Part shown: positions 54,701-61,582 of the stretch, piece by piece | How the letters are laid out: each line of letters opens with the position of its first letter | How positions within the stretch are numbered: position 1 is the stretch's first letter | DNA from: Cydia pomonella | Lineage: Eukaryota; Arthropoda; Insecta; Lepidoptera; Tortricidae | DNA: 64,000 nucleotides | Direction: 5' to 3' | Assembly (NCBI RefSeq): GCF_033807575.1 | Contig: NC_084703.1 | Coordinates: 11,656,001-11,720,000, forward strand | Program-made: the position numbers and the translations under genes | The notes under the pieces: model-generated | Databases searched by the model: none | Seen by the model: only the letters and a program-made list of their open reading frames with translations | What the model was told of the DNA's origin: nothing

Positions 54701-56782
54701 AATTAAATTACAAACCGATATAAAATTTCTTATACTATAGTCTTATATTTCTGGTGTTACATGTGGAAATAATTTGATTGGTTCAGTGCCGACTAATCAG
54801 CGCCTCTAAAGCAAAAGTAGTGTTATGAAACCTGGTTGGTCTAGATAACAAATAAAATTATTTTTATGAAAATATTTTGATTTGTGTTATTTCTAAGTAG
54901 AAATACTACTAAGTAGGAATTAAAATACCAACCACCGTATAAACCATATGCCAAACCAAACATGATGCGTGCATTGACTCGTATTGTCGTGTTATTAAAG
55001 GTTAGATTTGACAAATCTGCGCGTCATCGTGGATGACGCGAACTATGCTGTTCTACCTTAGGGTTTGCCAAAGGGCGGCTCAAACCTACTTAAATTAAGT
55101 GTTTATCGAGAAGAATCGACCCACGCCGCAACAACTCAGGTGGCCTAGTGGTTAAGGCATCTCCCACGAATGCAGAAGAGGTTGGTTCGATCCCAGCCCT
55201 GGGCACTGGAGGCCTTAGTCACTTTTCTTTCGTATATGACATACAAGGCTTAGAACGCACTGAAATTAATTTTCTTGCAGTTATAGAACCGCAATCGCAG
55301 TGCGTTCTAAGCCTAAATCAGTTTATCATTGTTGGACTGTTGATTCAAGTGACCACAATCTACGGTTATAATTGGATTTCGCGCCCTATTTCATGCACAA
55401 TAGGCCGTGATTAAGCAACCAAATGGGTTAATCAAATTATAGTAAGGCACTTCTCCGACCAGCGACGAGAAATTGACTTGCGCTGAATCACAGATTATGT
55501 GATATACAGACGACTTACGAACAGATAGTTATCTCTTATACTTAAATAAAGTTTAAACAGTTTAAATTACCTACGCAATAATACATTGACGCCTAAAACG
55601 CGCGGGAGATATACGCTAGGGCTGACTTAACTCAGACCAGATTTAACAAATAAGATACAAAGACAGTTTAAAATAAACAGTATAAGATTTTTTTTAATGG
55701 AAATTAGAGTCGGTCGGACAGATCCAGCCTTATTACTCTTTACCCAATCAGAGATAAAACAGTATGAGTATTTATTTCAAATGTTTTTTTTTTTTAAATA
55801 GTTATTACCAGGGATCGGAAACCGGTATTTTTTGTATGGGAACGAAAAGGGTATTTTTTCGTTCTTTGTTAATTATTTCATTTCTAATTGGGCAATCTAA
55901 TAATACGAAGTCGTTATCTAAAAACACAACCGAGTCCTATATTTGGAGTATAAAATAAACCGAAATATATGTTTATTTCAAAGTTTTTCCAAAAAACCGG
56001 TTCCGATCCCTGGTTATTACAATGATATCAGATGATAAATGAAAATATTTTTGTTTTCTCTTTGCGATGTCAATTATGGAAGGTTGCATTTTTATAATAC
56101 CTGGTTTTTCACTCAATGCTTTACTCGTACTCGTATGTGTATTGCTCAAACTGCATGTGATAACGCTAGCGCTATGTTCATTTAAGACCATTTTCAATTG
56201 TTGACGATGGTCCTTATGTCATTATGTAGCCGTGCGATGGCCAAGTTATTCAATGTATTAAAAAAATAATGATATCTAATATTGATACGGCTTTAAAACC
56301 ACCCGGCATTGACTTAAATAACCGACATCATTTCTCTTTCCATCTCAAAACATTTTTGTAGTAAAATAACTGCGTTGCGAAACTTGCATCTTTGTACATG
56401 TAATGTTTTTGATGGGATATATTTTACTCACACTGTAAATGTGATTCCAGGCGAGGGCGGTATGGGAGTCTCGAACGCGCTAGGCGCCAACTCTTTGGCT
56501 ATCTTGTTCGCCTTGGGCGTGCCGTGGCTGATCCGCACGCTGACGCTGCTTGCGCGGGGCGAAGATGCTGTCGTGTACATAAATTCCAGTGGCATCGACT
56601 TTGTCGTTGGCTCTTTAATAGTAGCTGTCTCTTGTCTTTGGATAACTCTATACATAGGAAAGTTTACTCTCAGGAAAACAGTGGGGTGTGTTCTAGCTGT
56701 ATTTTATGCAATTTTCATAACTTTTGCAATTCTTGTTGAAATGGGCATAATCTTGGATCGAACAGTCGCATTCTGTGGTTAA
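42673..56782 (+). CDS. NCKX: NCKX-type Na+/Ca2+(K+) exchanger (SLC24 family), 9 exons
   Basis: Plasma-membrane cation exchanger that extrudes Ca2+ against Na+ entry; family members usually co-transport K+. Exons: 42673-42745, 46170-46388, 46648-46784, 49976-50146, 51409-51634, 51760-51879, 52646-52867, 54371-54472, 56451-56782. Total 1602 nt, 533 aa, all phases consistent. Signal peptide at residues 1-20 (cut after VSA), ESFPDGLF before the first helix, alpha-1 repeat TFMSVATSAPEFF (E159), DGQVDWYEALVL motif, a hydrophilic loop (about 270-325), and alpha-2 repeat MTFLAFGGCLPEA (E413) to VSNALGANSLA. The position equal to NCKX2 Asp575 is Ala440. Intron 2 is GC-AG. Copia and DD41D elements sit in introns 1 and 3. 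Orthologue not assigned. Confidence 0.9.
43424..43439 (+). promoter_or_regulatory. Copia primer-binding site (initiator tRNA-Met half)
   Basis: TGGTTACGGGCCCAGC is complementary, with two mismatches, to the anticodon-side internal region of insect initiator tRNA-Met. Copia-type elements use that region as a half-tRNA primer. It lies 22 bp before the gag ATG. Confidence 0.6.
43461..45650 (+). CDS. Copia gag-protease-integrase polyprotein, truncated
   Basis: 729 aa from ATG to TAG. Gag domain (KLDDHNWVSWKYRM, about 10-220), CCHC zinc knuckle C262-x2-C265-x4-H270-x4-C275, aspartic protease D312 in WYVDNGATHH (Asn where Ser is usual). Pre-integrase HHCC (H451, H456, C481, C484), then integrase core with D510, D571 and E607, 35 residues apart as in DD35E. 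Copia similarity ends near residue 660 (SPYELYS). The remaining 69 residues read through unrelated repetitive DNA, so reverse transcriptase and RNase H are missing. The open gag-integrase frame suggests a fairly recent loss of the 3' half. The copy cannot transpose alone. Confidence 0.88.
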   Translation: MELSKISITKLDDHNWVSWKYRMLALLRGLGLMDIVEGNTQRPIRPLVGSGEGDAANAVAHAAVPAAHAAALATYNTEIKEFLKLESTALLLITTNITDETLGKVIRLSTPKEDWEELHRLYEGANEDRLYDLCLEFFQLKKEVSDDMATHVSKLKNLWHRLKTELLKEKQAELPEVLLICKILDTLPEIFFAFRSSWLLMAKKDRTVENITSQLCAHEKALLAKDTHGESSGTALTVRIGKKVARGDTSKDAKKPASKFKCFVCKEVGHLKKDCPTQAKRDTQKKSTSTNMMLLTLSSIDSIADSEGWYVDNGATHHVTMRSDLYTDFEHFGEPHTVTTADGNVIGAVGQGTIHVKATVNKKTHDLYLRDVWYVPKISKNLFSVLSTQDRNTNSLFESKVTQCSMTINGKVVMTGTRQRYGGLYKLDCKAIQPVADLNLVEDKDVLQLYHERMGHQDKNHIKTLIEKELGVKTVKSGELCEGCIFGKAHRQPFGTRDKATKPGERVHSDVCGPFARSNSGYRYFVLFKDECTRYRYVYFLKNKSDVYEKLKEMLSEAKNAGHTVKELLSDNGREYDDKRVKDLLKASGIKQRLIMPYTPEQNGCSERENRTIVESARAMMHAHDEIPQVLWAEMVSTAVYILNRTGPAKDGVKSPYELYSDSREARHCDSVPSPFFKQRCGEHASKTVRIRRVTAIPYRDRFLSCGLVAPLNHFHNVLKYIVDSLSVF
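45459..45590 (+). repeat. Two direct repeats, 80-bp period, at the Copia breakpoint
   Basis: CGTCACTGCGATTCCGTACC (45459) and CGTCACTGCGATTCCGTATC (45539) each continue into GACCGTTTTTTAAGC-like sequence, about 47 bp with few mismatches. They replace the Copia reverse-transcriptase region. Confidence 0.7.
45705..45854. mobile_element. Hairpin MITE with ATTGACCCGCCT arms
   Basis: CACATTGACCCGCCT at left and AGGCGGGTCAATGTAC at right, with outer AGTAAGGAAGATAAACACGA / TCGTATTTAGCGTCCTTACT. About 150 bp, immediately 3' of the Copia remnant. Confidence 0.7.
46170..46388 (+). CDS. NCKX: NCKX exon 2 (extracellular N-terminal loop)
   Basis: Acceptor TTCTTTTCAG|AT. Encodes VTDEPVYLAVVNKNGDIVYM and CVDGNSIESFPDGLF. 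The only phase-matching end is a GC donor, GACG|GCAAGT, which rejoins exon 3 as LF-D-D-DQL. Confidence 0.8.
46648..46784 (+). CDS. NCKX: NCKX exon 3 (first helix, VCNDFFIP)
   Basis: Acceptor TTTTGTAG|AT; donor CAG|GTGAGT, phase 0. Encodes DQLRAGAFILYAIFGIYSF, then LAIVCNDFFIPCVENICDDL, the family's VCDDYFVPSLE-type block. Confidence 0.87.
46857..48536 (+). mobile_element. Complete DD41D mariner-type transposon, 1680 bp
   Basis: Inverted ends CAGGGTGATTCAGGAGACGT...GGATCAACCCTAC (left) and GTAGGGTTGATCCTGCTCAG...GAATCACCTTG (right), about 38 bp with a few mismatches. The sequence TATT flanks both sides (46853-46856, 48537-48540), consistent with insertion at TA. An intact transposase lies inside. 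It sits in NCKX intron 3, sense orientation. Confidence 0.88.
47160..48236 (+). CDS. DD41D (rosa-like) IS630-Tc1-mariner transposase, intact
   Basis: 358 aa, ATG to TAA, no interruptions. Cut-and-paste transposase. The N-terminal helix-turn-helix regions (about 10-115) include RAKDLFHERYPNLP, RRSTRKASRRYHVS and YVWRLLNATGLHPY. Catalytic triad: D156 (ILWTDES), D247 (YYQHDGAPAH) and D289 (RSPDLTPLDFF), with 41 residues between the last two, placing it in the DD41D group rather than mariner DD34D or Tc1 DD34E. The C-terminus has QQGGSHLEQLL, the GGH-like end of such proteins. An AATAAA lies about 100 bp downstream. It may be active, or a source for non-autonomous relatives. Confidence 0.9.
   Translation: MLLPYHYSNIERCDLVRLYYQTNNTYRAKDLFHERYPNLPVPTHGLILRMVQNLRDYGQFTVPTHAQARGGQHRDLERLDRRILNYFARDPRRSTRKASRRYHVSQSYVWRLLNATGLHPYHYQPVQDMSPDDFPLRRQFCQWLLENEQANILWTDESTFTRIGLFNVHNEHYWSVMNPHLTRRNAYQTRFSLNVWAGIVNNTIIGPHFIEGRINGAAYLDILRDMIPILLDDVPLQYRQHLYYQHDGAPAHYEHRVRDYLNDLFPNRWIGRGGPVPWPPRSPDLTPLDFFHWGEIKQHVYERESATVQELRQRIITAFDTVKANNFALERLKNHHRRRAGFCLQQGGSHLEQLLKYQ
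48650..48776. mobile_element. Near-perfect hairpin MITE, 127 bp
   Basis: TACAGTCAGCGTCAAATACT to AGTATTTGACGCTGACTGTA, with arms of about 58 bp that differ at only a few positions. It starts and ends in TA. A transcript of this intron would fold into a long hairpin. Confidence 0.8.
49976..50146 (+). CDS. NCKX: NCKX exon 4 (alpha-1 repeat)
   Basis: Acceptor CTGTTTCAG|AAT; donor AGA|GTGGGT, phase 0. Encodes NVAAATFMSVATSAPEFF, FITESDMGIGTIIGSAIFNA: the ion-binding alpha-1 repeat with Glu159 and GTIIGSAIFN. Confidence 0.92.
50375..50450 (-). mobile_element. tRNA-like SINE fragment
   Basis: The minus strand reads TTGGCAGAGCGATGGG (A-box-like), CCCAGAGTCGCTAGTTCGGG (B-box-like), then GAGACTGAGTTTTTCCACTT. 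It has the look of a SINE head but lacks a full tRNA fold. Confidence 0.4.
50668..50702 (+). other. G-run tract, possible G-quadruplex
   Basis: Four G runs (GGGG, GGGGG, GGGGGGG, GGGGGG) separated by 1-3 bases on the coding strand of an intron. It meets the usual G-quadruplex pattern; no function can be inferred. Confidence 0.55.
51409..51634 (+). CDS. NCKX: NCKX exon 5 (DGxVxWYEA motif)
   Basis: Acceptor TTATTTTCAG|GTA; donor GACA|GTAAGT, phase 1. Encodes VIKIEPVPVTRDVLIYM and DGQVDWYEALVLAILYILYF, the conserved NCKX segment after the first helix cluster, then a basic start of the cytosolic loop. Confidence 0.92.
51760..51879 (+). CDS. NCKX: NCKX exon 6 (cytosolic loop)
   Basis: Acceptor CCTTTTAG|TA; donor GCCG|GTAGGT, phase 1. 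Encodes NERTSIPNTEELDKPVEEGV and HTANGDSKNMDA, hydrophilic and acidic as expected for the large loop. Recognised mainly by phase agreement. Confidence 0.75.
52646..52867 (+). CDS. NCKX: NCKX exon 7 (second helix cluster start)
   Basis: Acceptor after a long T tract, TTTACAG|AT; donor CTAG|GTTTGA, phase 1. Encodes YKCWWLYTWPLKLLLGITVP, RRKWYPFAFFMCIIWIG and NSYCVTW, typical of NCKX downstream of the loop. Confidence 0.9.
52924..53073. mobile_element. Palindromic MITE with CCACCCCAC ends
   Basis: Ends GCACCACCCCACATTAGCGT and GAGACGTGGGGTGGCCC, with inner GCGTCGGCATCTAATCAGCG / TTGACTAGACGCCGGCGC. About 150 bp, 57 bp after the exon 7 donor. Confidence 0.7.
53074..54370. other. Rest of NCKX intron 7
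   Basis: AT-rich. Only a short fragment of the GGGTTCCGT family tail (AACCAGTCAAGTGCGAGTT, about 54215) is recognisable. Confidence 0.45.
54371..54472 (+). CDS. NCKX: NCKX exon 8 (alpha-2 repeat, first half)
   Basis: Acceptor GGTTTTCAG|GT; donor AGAG|GTATGT, phase 1. Encodes HTFFIPDSVMGMTFLAFGG then CLPEACSIFIMSRR, with Glu413 at the site where NCKX2 has Asp548. Confidence 0.9.
55136..55215 (+). mobile_element. tRNA-derived SINE head (third family)
   Basis: A-box GGTGGCCTAGTGGTTAAGG and B-box GGTTCGATCCC, followed by CAGCCCTGGGCACTGGAGG. The extent of the body downstream is unclear. It does not fold as a full tRNA. Confidence 0.65.
55808..56013. mobile_element. MITE with 6-bp target duplication
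   Basis: 206 bp; ends CCAGGGATCGGAAACCGG and CCGGTTCCGATCCCTGG. Flanked by TTATTA on both sides (55802-55807, 56014-56019). A TTA-type duplication read as 3 bp would fit Harbinger; 6 bp would not. Confidence 0.78.
56451..56782 (+). CDS. NCKX: NCKX exon 9 (alpha-2 second half and C-terminus)
   Basis: Acceptor GTGATTCCAG|GC. Encodes EGGMGVSNALGANSLAILFA, LGVPWLIRTL, then further helices, ending RTVAFCG and TAA. Ala440 sits where NCKX2 has Asp575. Confidence 0.92.
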
Positions 56783-57850
56783 CGGGCTAGTAAAGTGATA
56801 ACTCATAAATGAGTTTGTAAATAGTAAATATAATTTTGCCTTAGTCATTTAACATATAGTCCGACTCGAACCCGATATCCTACATTCCTCCTAGATAATA
56901 TTTGATCGAATGATAATGGATCGAATGTCGACTAAGTTACGTACTTGTGCAGATGTTGGCTCTGCAACTGATATTGTGTAGGGTAAAGGGAGGGCGTATT
57001 ACATACACCGTACCCAGGAGAGAAACCGAAGGATTTAAACGTTGTGTTTCAGGTCATATTCAGCGACTAATGTAGATGCAATGACGTAGGTACCTAAAAT
57101 CTTTATCTGGATGCGGCCTAATAAAAAAAAACTCTTTAATGCATACTGCTAAACGTATTCTTGGTTGTTTTGATGTTACCACTGTGTGGTAATTTATTTG
57201 TATATATAGATCTCAAAGCATTAGACTACTTCGCTAAAATTGTTTAAATAAAAAATACTTTACATTTATGTACTTCTATGTAAAAACTTTAAATATAAGT
57301 ATCTTGGAGCACAAATATAATTGAGTTTTATCATTAATTCGCTACTTCGACTTAGTCTTATTTTTCTACTTATTGACCTCAAGCATACGCGGTGTAAATC
57401 CGTAGAGGCACGGTGTCTATTAAGATTAAGTAATTTTAAGTTACACATAAGAGATCAAAGATCACTTAATAAAATGTATCGAATTTTGAACCGGCGCTTT
57501 TAATTAATTTGATAGTAATTATTACCTAATGAATAAGGTGTCACTGTGGAGTTGTAAGTCGGATAGATCTGATTGCTAGGGTTAGCCCCATACATTCAAT
57601 ACCATGAACATAGGTAATACGGTCGTCGATGTGTTGTCCTGTGATCCTTCCAGTACCTGTAGAGCCACTGGACGGTGGTTGATTAAGTCAATCTTTGATA
57701 TTAAACATAATTATCTAACTGTCAATTTTTTTATTCAATCAACTTTAGTAAACTAACTAAGTAACTTAGATATGCCATTCGAACGGTAAAATAATGTTCA
57801 CTACCTAGAGGAATCATTCCCTTGTTATCCTTGACTACACCAGTAAATAT
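56783..57850. other. Downstream region of NCKX
   Basis: 3' UTR candidate region followed by AT-rich DNA. No element or gene recognised. Confidence 0.45.
57120..57252 (+). promoter_or_regulatory. Candidate polyadenylation signals of the exchanger gene
   Basis: AATAAA at 57120-57125 and at 57247-57252, 338 and 465 nt after the stop codon. Which one is used, if either, cannot be told from the sequence. Confidence 0.35.
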
Positions 57851-59051
57851 TAGCACAATCGGAATAGAACAAACCTCGAAATCTCTTGGACAGTCCTGAA
57901 ATTTGGTATGAATGTAAATTAAAGGCCCCTTATTCATGTCCATACCATTTGATATTTGGGGACCCCGAGGAAAATGTGTACCATCCTGGAGAAATTCGCG
58001 TTTTACGCAAAATCTAAGTTATCTAGGAAAATATTGTGTAAGACAACATTAAAGCTTATTATTATGTCTTTGATATCTTGGCGAAAAAAATACATCTTGT
58101 TATAGAAAATACTTGCTGAATCTAGGTTTAGCGCTTATACAATTCGAGGGGACATTCTTTTAATAAGAAACTCTGAGGAATATGAGTTCCACTTTAGTGT
58201 ATACATTTGTACATGATCTACCCCAATATCAACATTTTACTTGACTGCGACTTCTCCAGAAAGTAGGGTTATGGGTTTAAGTACTGATGATTCAGTACAA
58301 CCTGTAGCTTAGGATACTGGCCGGGTTTAAAAAAATGACATATCGGTAGATTCCTCTTGCCCTTCACAATCTGTTTACACTTGATTTATTAAAGAAAAAT
58401 CAGTAGAGCCGCCTTGAGAGGACTCCGAATATTAAATCGTATTATTTCGTCTAGCGCCTAAATTATTGAGCGGATTTCAATAAAACAGACATCAGTAGAT
58501 CGATAATTGGTACACGAGTGCTATGCAATACAAAATTACTAAAATGAACAGAGGAAAAATGTTTAGGGCTGAATTTTATGATTGCAAAAACAGATTTTAC
58601 GCCTTAAATGGGGTTCAAACAATAGTGTCAGCAATCAAACTTGACACATAGAATCTATGTGATCCATGTTAACGTTCCTTAAAATTCGAGCTTTGGGGAC
58701 CACGAGGATCAGGCGCCATCATAAGAAGTATACGTCTTTTTAGTTTTTTCTATTTTTTTTTTAGAATCTATGAGTTTTATGTAATTATTGTGTATGGCGA
58801 AACGGAAGCTAATATAAAAAAATTAATAAGCTCTAATGTAGACCTACACTATATTTTTCTAGATAACGTAGATTTTGAGTAAAACGCTAATTTCTTCAGG
58901 ATGGTACATATTTTCCAAGATGGCTGCGATTCCTCGAGGTCCCCAAATATCAAATGGTGTGGACATGACAAGAGGGCCTTTAATTTACATACATACCATA
59001 TTTCAGGACTGTTCCAGAGATTTCGAGGTTGGTTCTATTCCGATTGTGCTA
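57851..59051. mobile_element. Fold-back element, copy 2
   Basis: Same family as 33751-34899: tips TAGCACAATCGGAATAGAAC and GGTTCTATTCCGATTGTGCTA (in two parts), shared inner sequence CCTTGAGAGGACTCC and GGTTCAAACAATAGTGTCAG. Relative to copy 1 it has about 210 bp extra near 58170-58385 and a deletion in the right arm near 58810-58840. Confidence 0.8.
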
Positions 59052-59160
59052 TTTGTATTATTTGCGTACCGGTTATGTAAATTACGATACAAGTGCGAAT
59101 AGTAGGAAATTCGCAATGAGTGCCGATAAATTTGGAGTGCCGAAAAAAGGCGGCAACAGC

Positions 59161-59255
59161 AACCGCGAACCATGTTCGACGTGTTGCCTCCCCGTCGCAC
59201 TAACGTACAAATTTACAAGTGCGACAGAGAGGCAACACGTCAAACGTGGTTCGCG
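59161..59255. mobile_element. Hairpin MITE with ACCGCGAACCATG arms
   Basis: ACCGCGAACCATGTTCGACG / CGTCAAACGTGGTTCGCGGT with inner GTGTTGCCTC / GAGGCAACAC and GTCGCAC / GTGCGAC. The tips resemble the inner hairpin at 9767-9882. Confidence 0.75.
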
Positions 59256-59399
59256 GTAGGCCCTCAGGTGTGGGCCTTTGAATACCTAGTTTGAATCCAA
59301 TCAACCAATTTAGTATTGTTTGTTGCAAATTCTAGTTAAGAGGGCTATTGCATTTTATCGGCTGTTTCATATATGAGCATGTAACGCAGGCTTGCACAA

Positions 59400-59700
59400 C
59401 TATGAAGAACTAAAACCGACCAACAGCATCTCGGGCCATGCTGAGTGTAGGGCTCCGTAGTTAGTCCTTCACAATAAGCTGCCGATTGAACGGAGGCTAT
59501 TTGGTGGTATCCTGTGTATAAAAAACAAAAAAGAGGTTTAGCGGTACTTCTACTACAAAGGGAAGACTAAGAAAAAACTCAAAAACAGCTCAAATCAGCT
59601 ATAATACATATAAATTTATATCCAATTTCTAGCAACAACGACCACGGAGCAAAGCCGCGGACGGACGACAGACGTTGATTACGTAACCCCAAAAAAATAT
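59400..59700. repeat. Reverse, decayed copy of the 39826-40546 repeat
   Basis: AAAACCGACCAACAGCATCT, CATGCTGAGTGTAGGGCTCC, AAAACTCAAAAACAGCTCAA and ACCACGGAGCAAAGCC match the reverse complement of that repeat, with an internal deletion. Confidence 0.6.
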
Positions 59701-60420
59701 ATTTGTATATGGTAATCAGCTCTTTATAATAGGCATTCAGCAATAAATCGTACTAATAGAAAGGTAGTAGCTTATAGAAAGTAGTCTCTGAGAAGGTAGG
59801 GTTGTATTCGCTACGAACGAAGTAAGGCATTGTCTGTTTATATTTTATATGTATTCGCTACAACGTAAAGCATGGCAATCAAATATAAAATATAATAATT
59901 AGTTATAAACTGAAATAGTAATGTCAAAAGTTAATCAATGGTAAAACATTATTTTTCACGTCACCAATTCGACTTTATCTTCCAGGAGGGATCAAAATGG
60001 CACTTTTCTGTTCTAGGACATTATTTTTATAATTTTTTGCATATGTTTTTTGTTTAAATATATGTTGTTTACAGCATAATTTTCTTCACAGGTGATGTGT
60101 AAAGCAGTATGTGTCACATGGTAGCAAAATTATTTCAATCTTGGGCGTAACACACTTAGATCCCTCACTACGCTAAGTATTTAATGTGACACAATCTAAT
60201 TATCATTTAAATTATTTAAATATTATTGTTTAAAGGTGTTTTTACTTAAAAAGGTTTACCGGTACTGCTACAGTTCGGAGAAGGACATGTCACCTCCTTT
60301 GGGATTCAAAATGGATTTTTTCAATCGCGCTTTGTACCATACTTAAAATGTACATCCGACAAATTGGGACCGTAGCCTACCCATATGACAATGACTAAAA
60401 ATGTTTATAATATGACGTTT

Positions 60421-60589
60421 AGCCGGGAATACACATGCTTTTAGCTGGCACACTTACATAACAGTTCCTGGTACTAACACTAACTGGCATGTAAGTATCT
60501 GGCAATCAAGTAGATCGTAAGCAATTTCATTTACTAGCATGCAATAAGAGGGAGGGGTCGCGGAGGGCTATGCAAGTGTATTCCCGGCT
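60421..60589. mobile_element. MITE with AGCCGGGAATACAC ends
   Basis: Ends AGCCGGGAATACACATGC and GCAAGTGTATTCCCGGCT. About 169 bp, flanked by T-rich trinucleotides; inner arms are weak. Confidence 0.6.
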
Positions 60590-61092
60590 TTACTTTCTAC
60601 TCCGTAGTGTTTCTTCTTGCCGATTGGGTTATAAAGCTTGAGTTAACATAAGAGTAACTGGATATAGAGATAGAGGGGTAACGTTTGACAAAGGACACAC
60701 TCTCCAGTATAAATGAGTGTTTACTTACACCCAACAATTTAATTGCAGCACAAGCACAACGCTGCTATTCCTAGGGTCAATTTTATAACAAGCTTAATGT
60801 AGCTAGTTCATAGTGATAAATTGCTACCGTCCAATGTTTACCCCTCTGTCCTCATTTAACTCATTTGATGGTCCCTAAAGTAGGTACGGTGTAATAAAAT
60901 ATTAAGTACACATTCCATATTGTTTATTGTATGAGATGAATTCGTTTAAAACTCGGGGTTTTCAATAACCGTGTCAATTACATTTATTTAATAATTATAA
61001 ATATTTTTGTTGTAACTTCCTCACGACTGACCTCCTACCTACACGAAGTAAACATCTCAATTAAGTTTAGACCCTTTATCAATTTGACACAG

Positions 61093-61582
61093 TTCAATAG
61101 GGTTGTTTCCAATTTTTGAAAAACGCTTGTATTGCGTTCTATATTAACTAAAAGTTGCCCTAAAATTCAACTTTTATACTAAAAACGGCTTTAAATATGT
61201 TAAATTAACTAAATATATTTTGACAGACGCATTCACGCCCAAAACGCTCTTTGAAAATTGTGTGACGTCACAGTTTACGGTTTGACACATAACTACATTC
61301 ACACGTAGAAGATACGAACTGTCAACTGACATTTGTCATTTGTTGTTTATCGCCTAACTGTCAACAGTGTCAATCCGAGAGTTGTGACGTCATCAGAATC
61401 TTCAAAGACGTTTCGAGTTTGGTCACGTGACGTGTGCCAAAAGATATTTTAAATTTTATATTTACAAAAATATGGTCATTACAGGTCCCCTAAAAGTAAT
61501 TTAACATGTTCTTATAATCCAAATGAATTTATTGGGATACAATTCTGCCCTAAGATTTGTAGATGGAAACAACCCTATTGAA
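61093..61582. mobile_element. MITE with TTCAATAGGGTTGTTTCCA ends
   Basis: Perfect 19-bp inverted ends TTCAATAGGGTTGTTTCCA / TGGAAACAACCCTATTGAA enclose about 490 bp without coding. Internal TGACGTCA-like motifs (GTGACGTCACAG, GTGACGTCATCA) occur twice. Confidence 0.75.
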
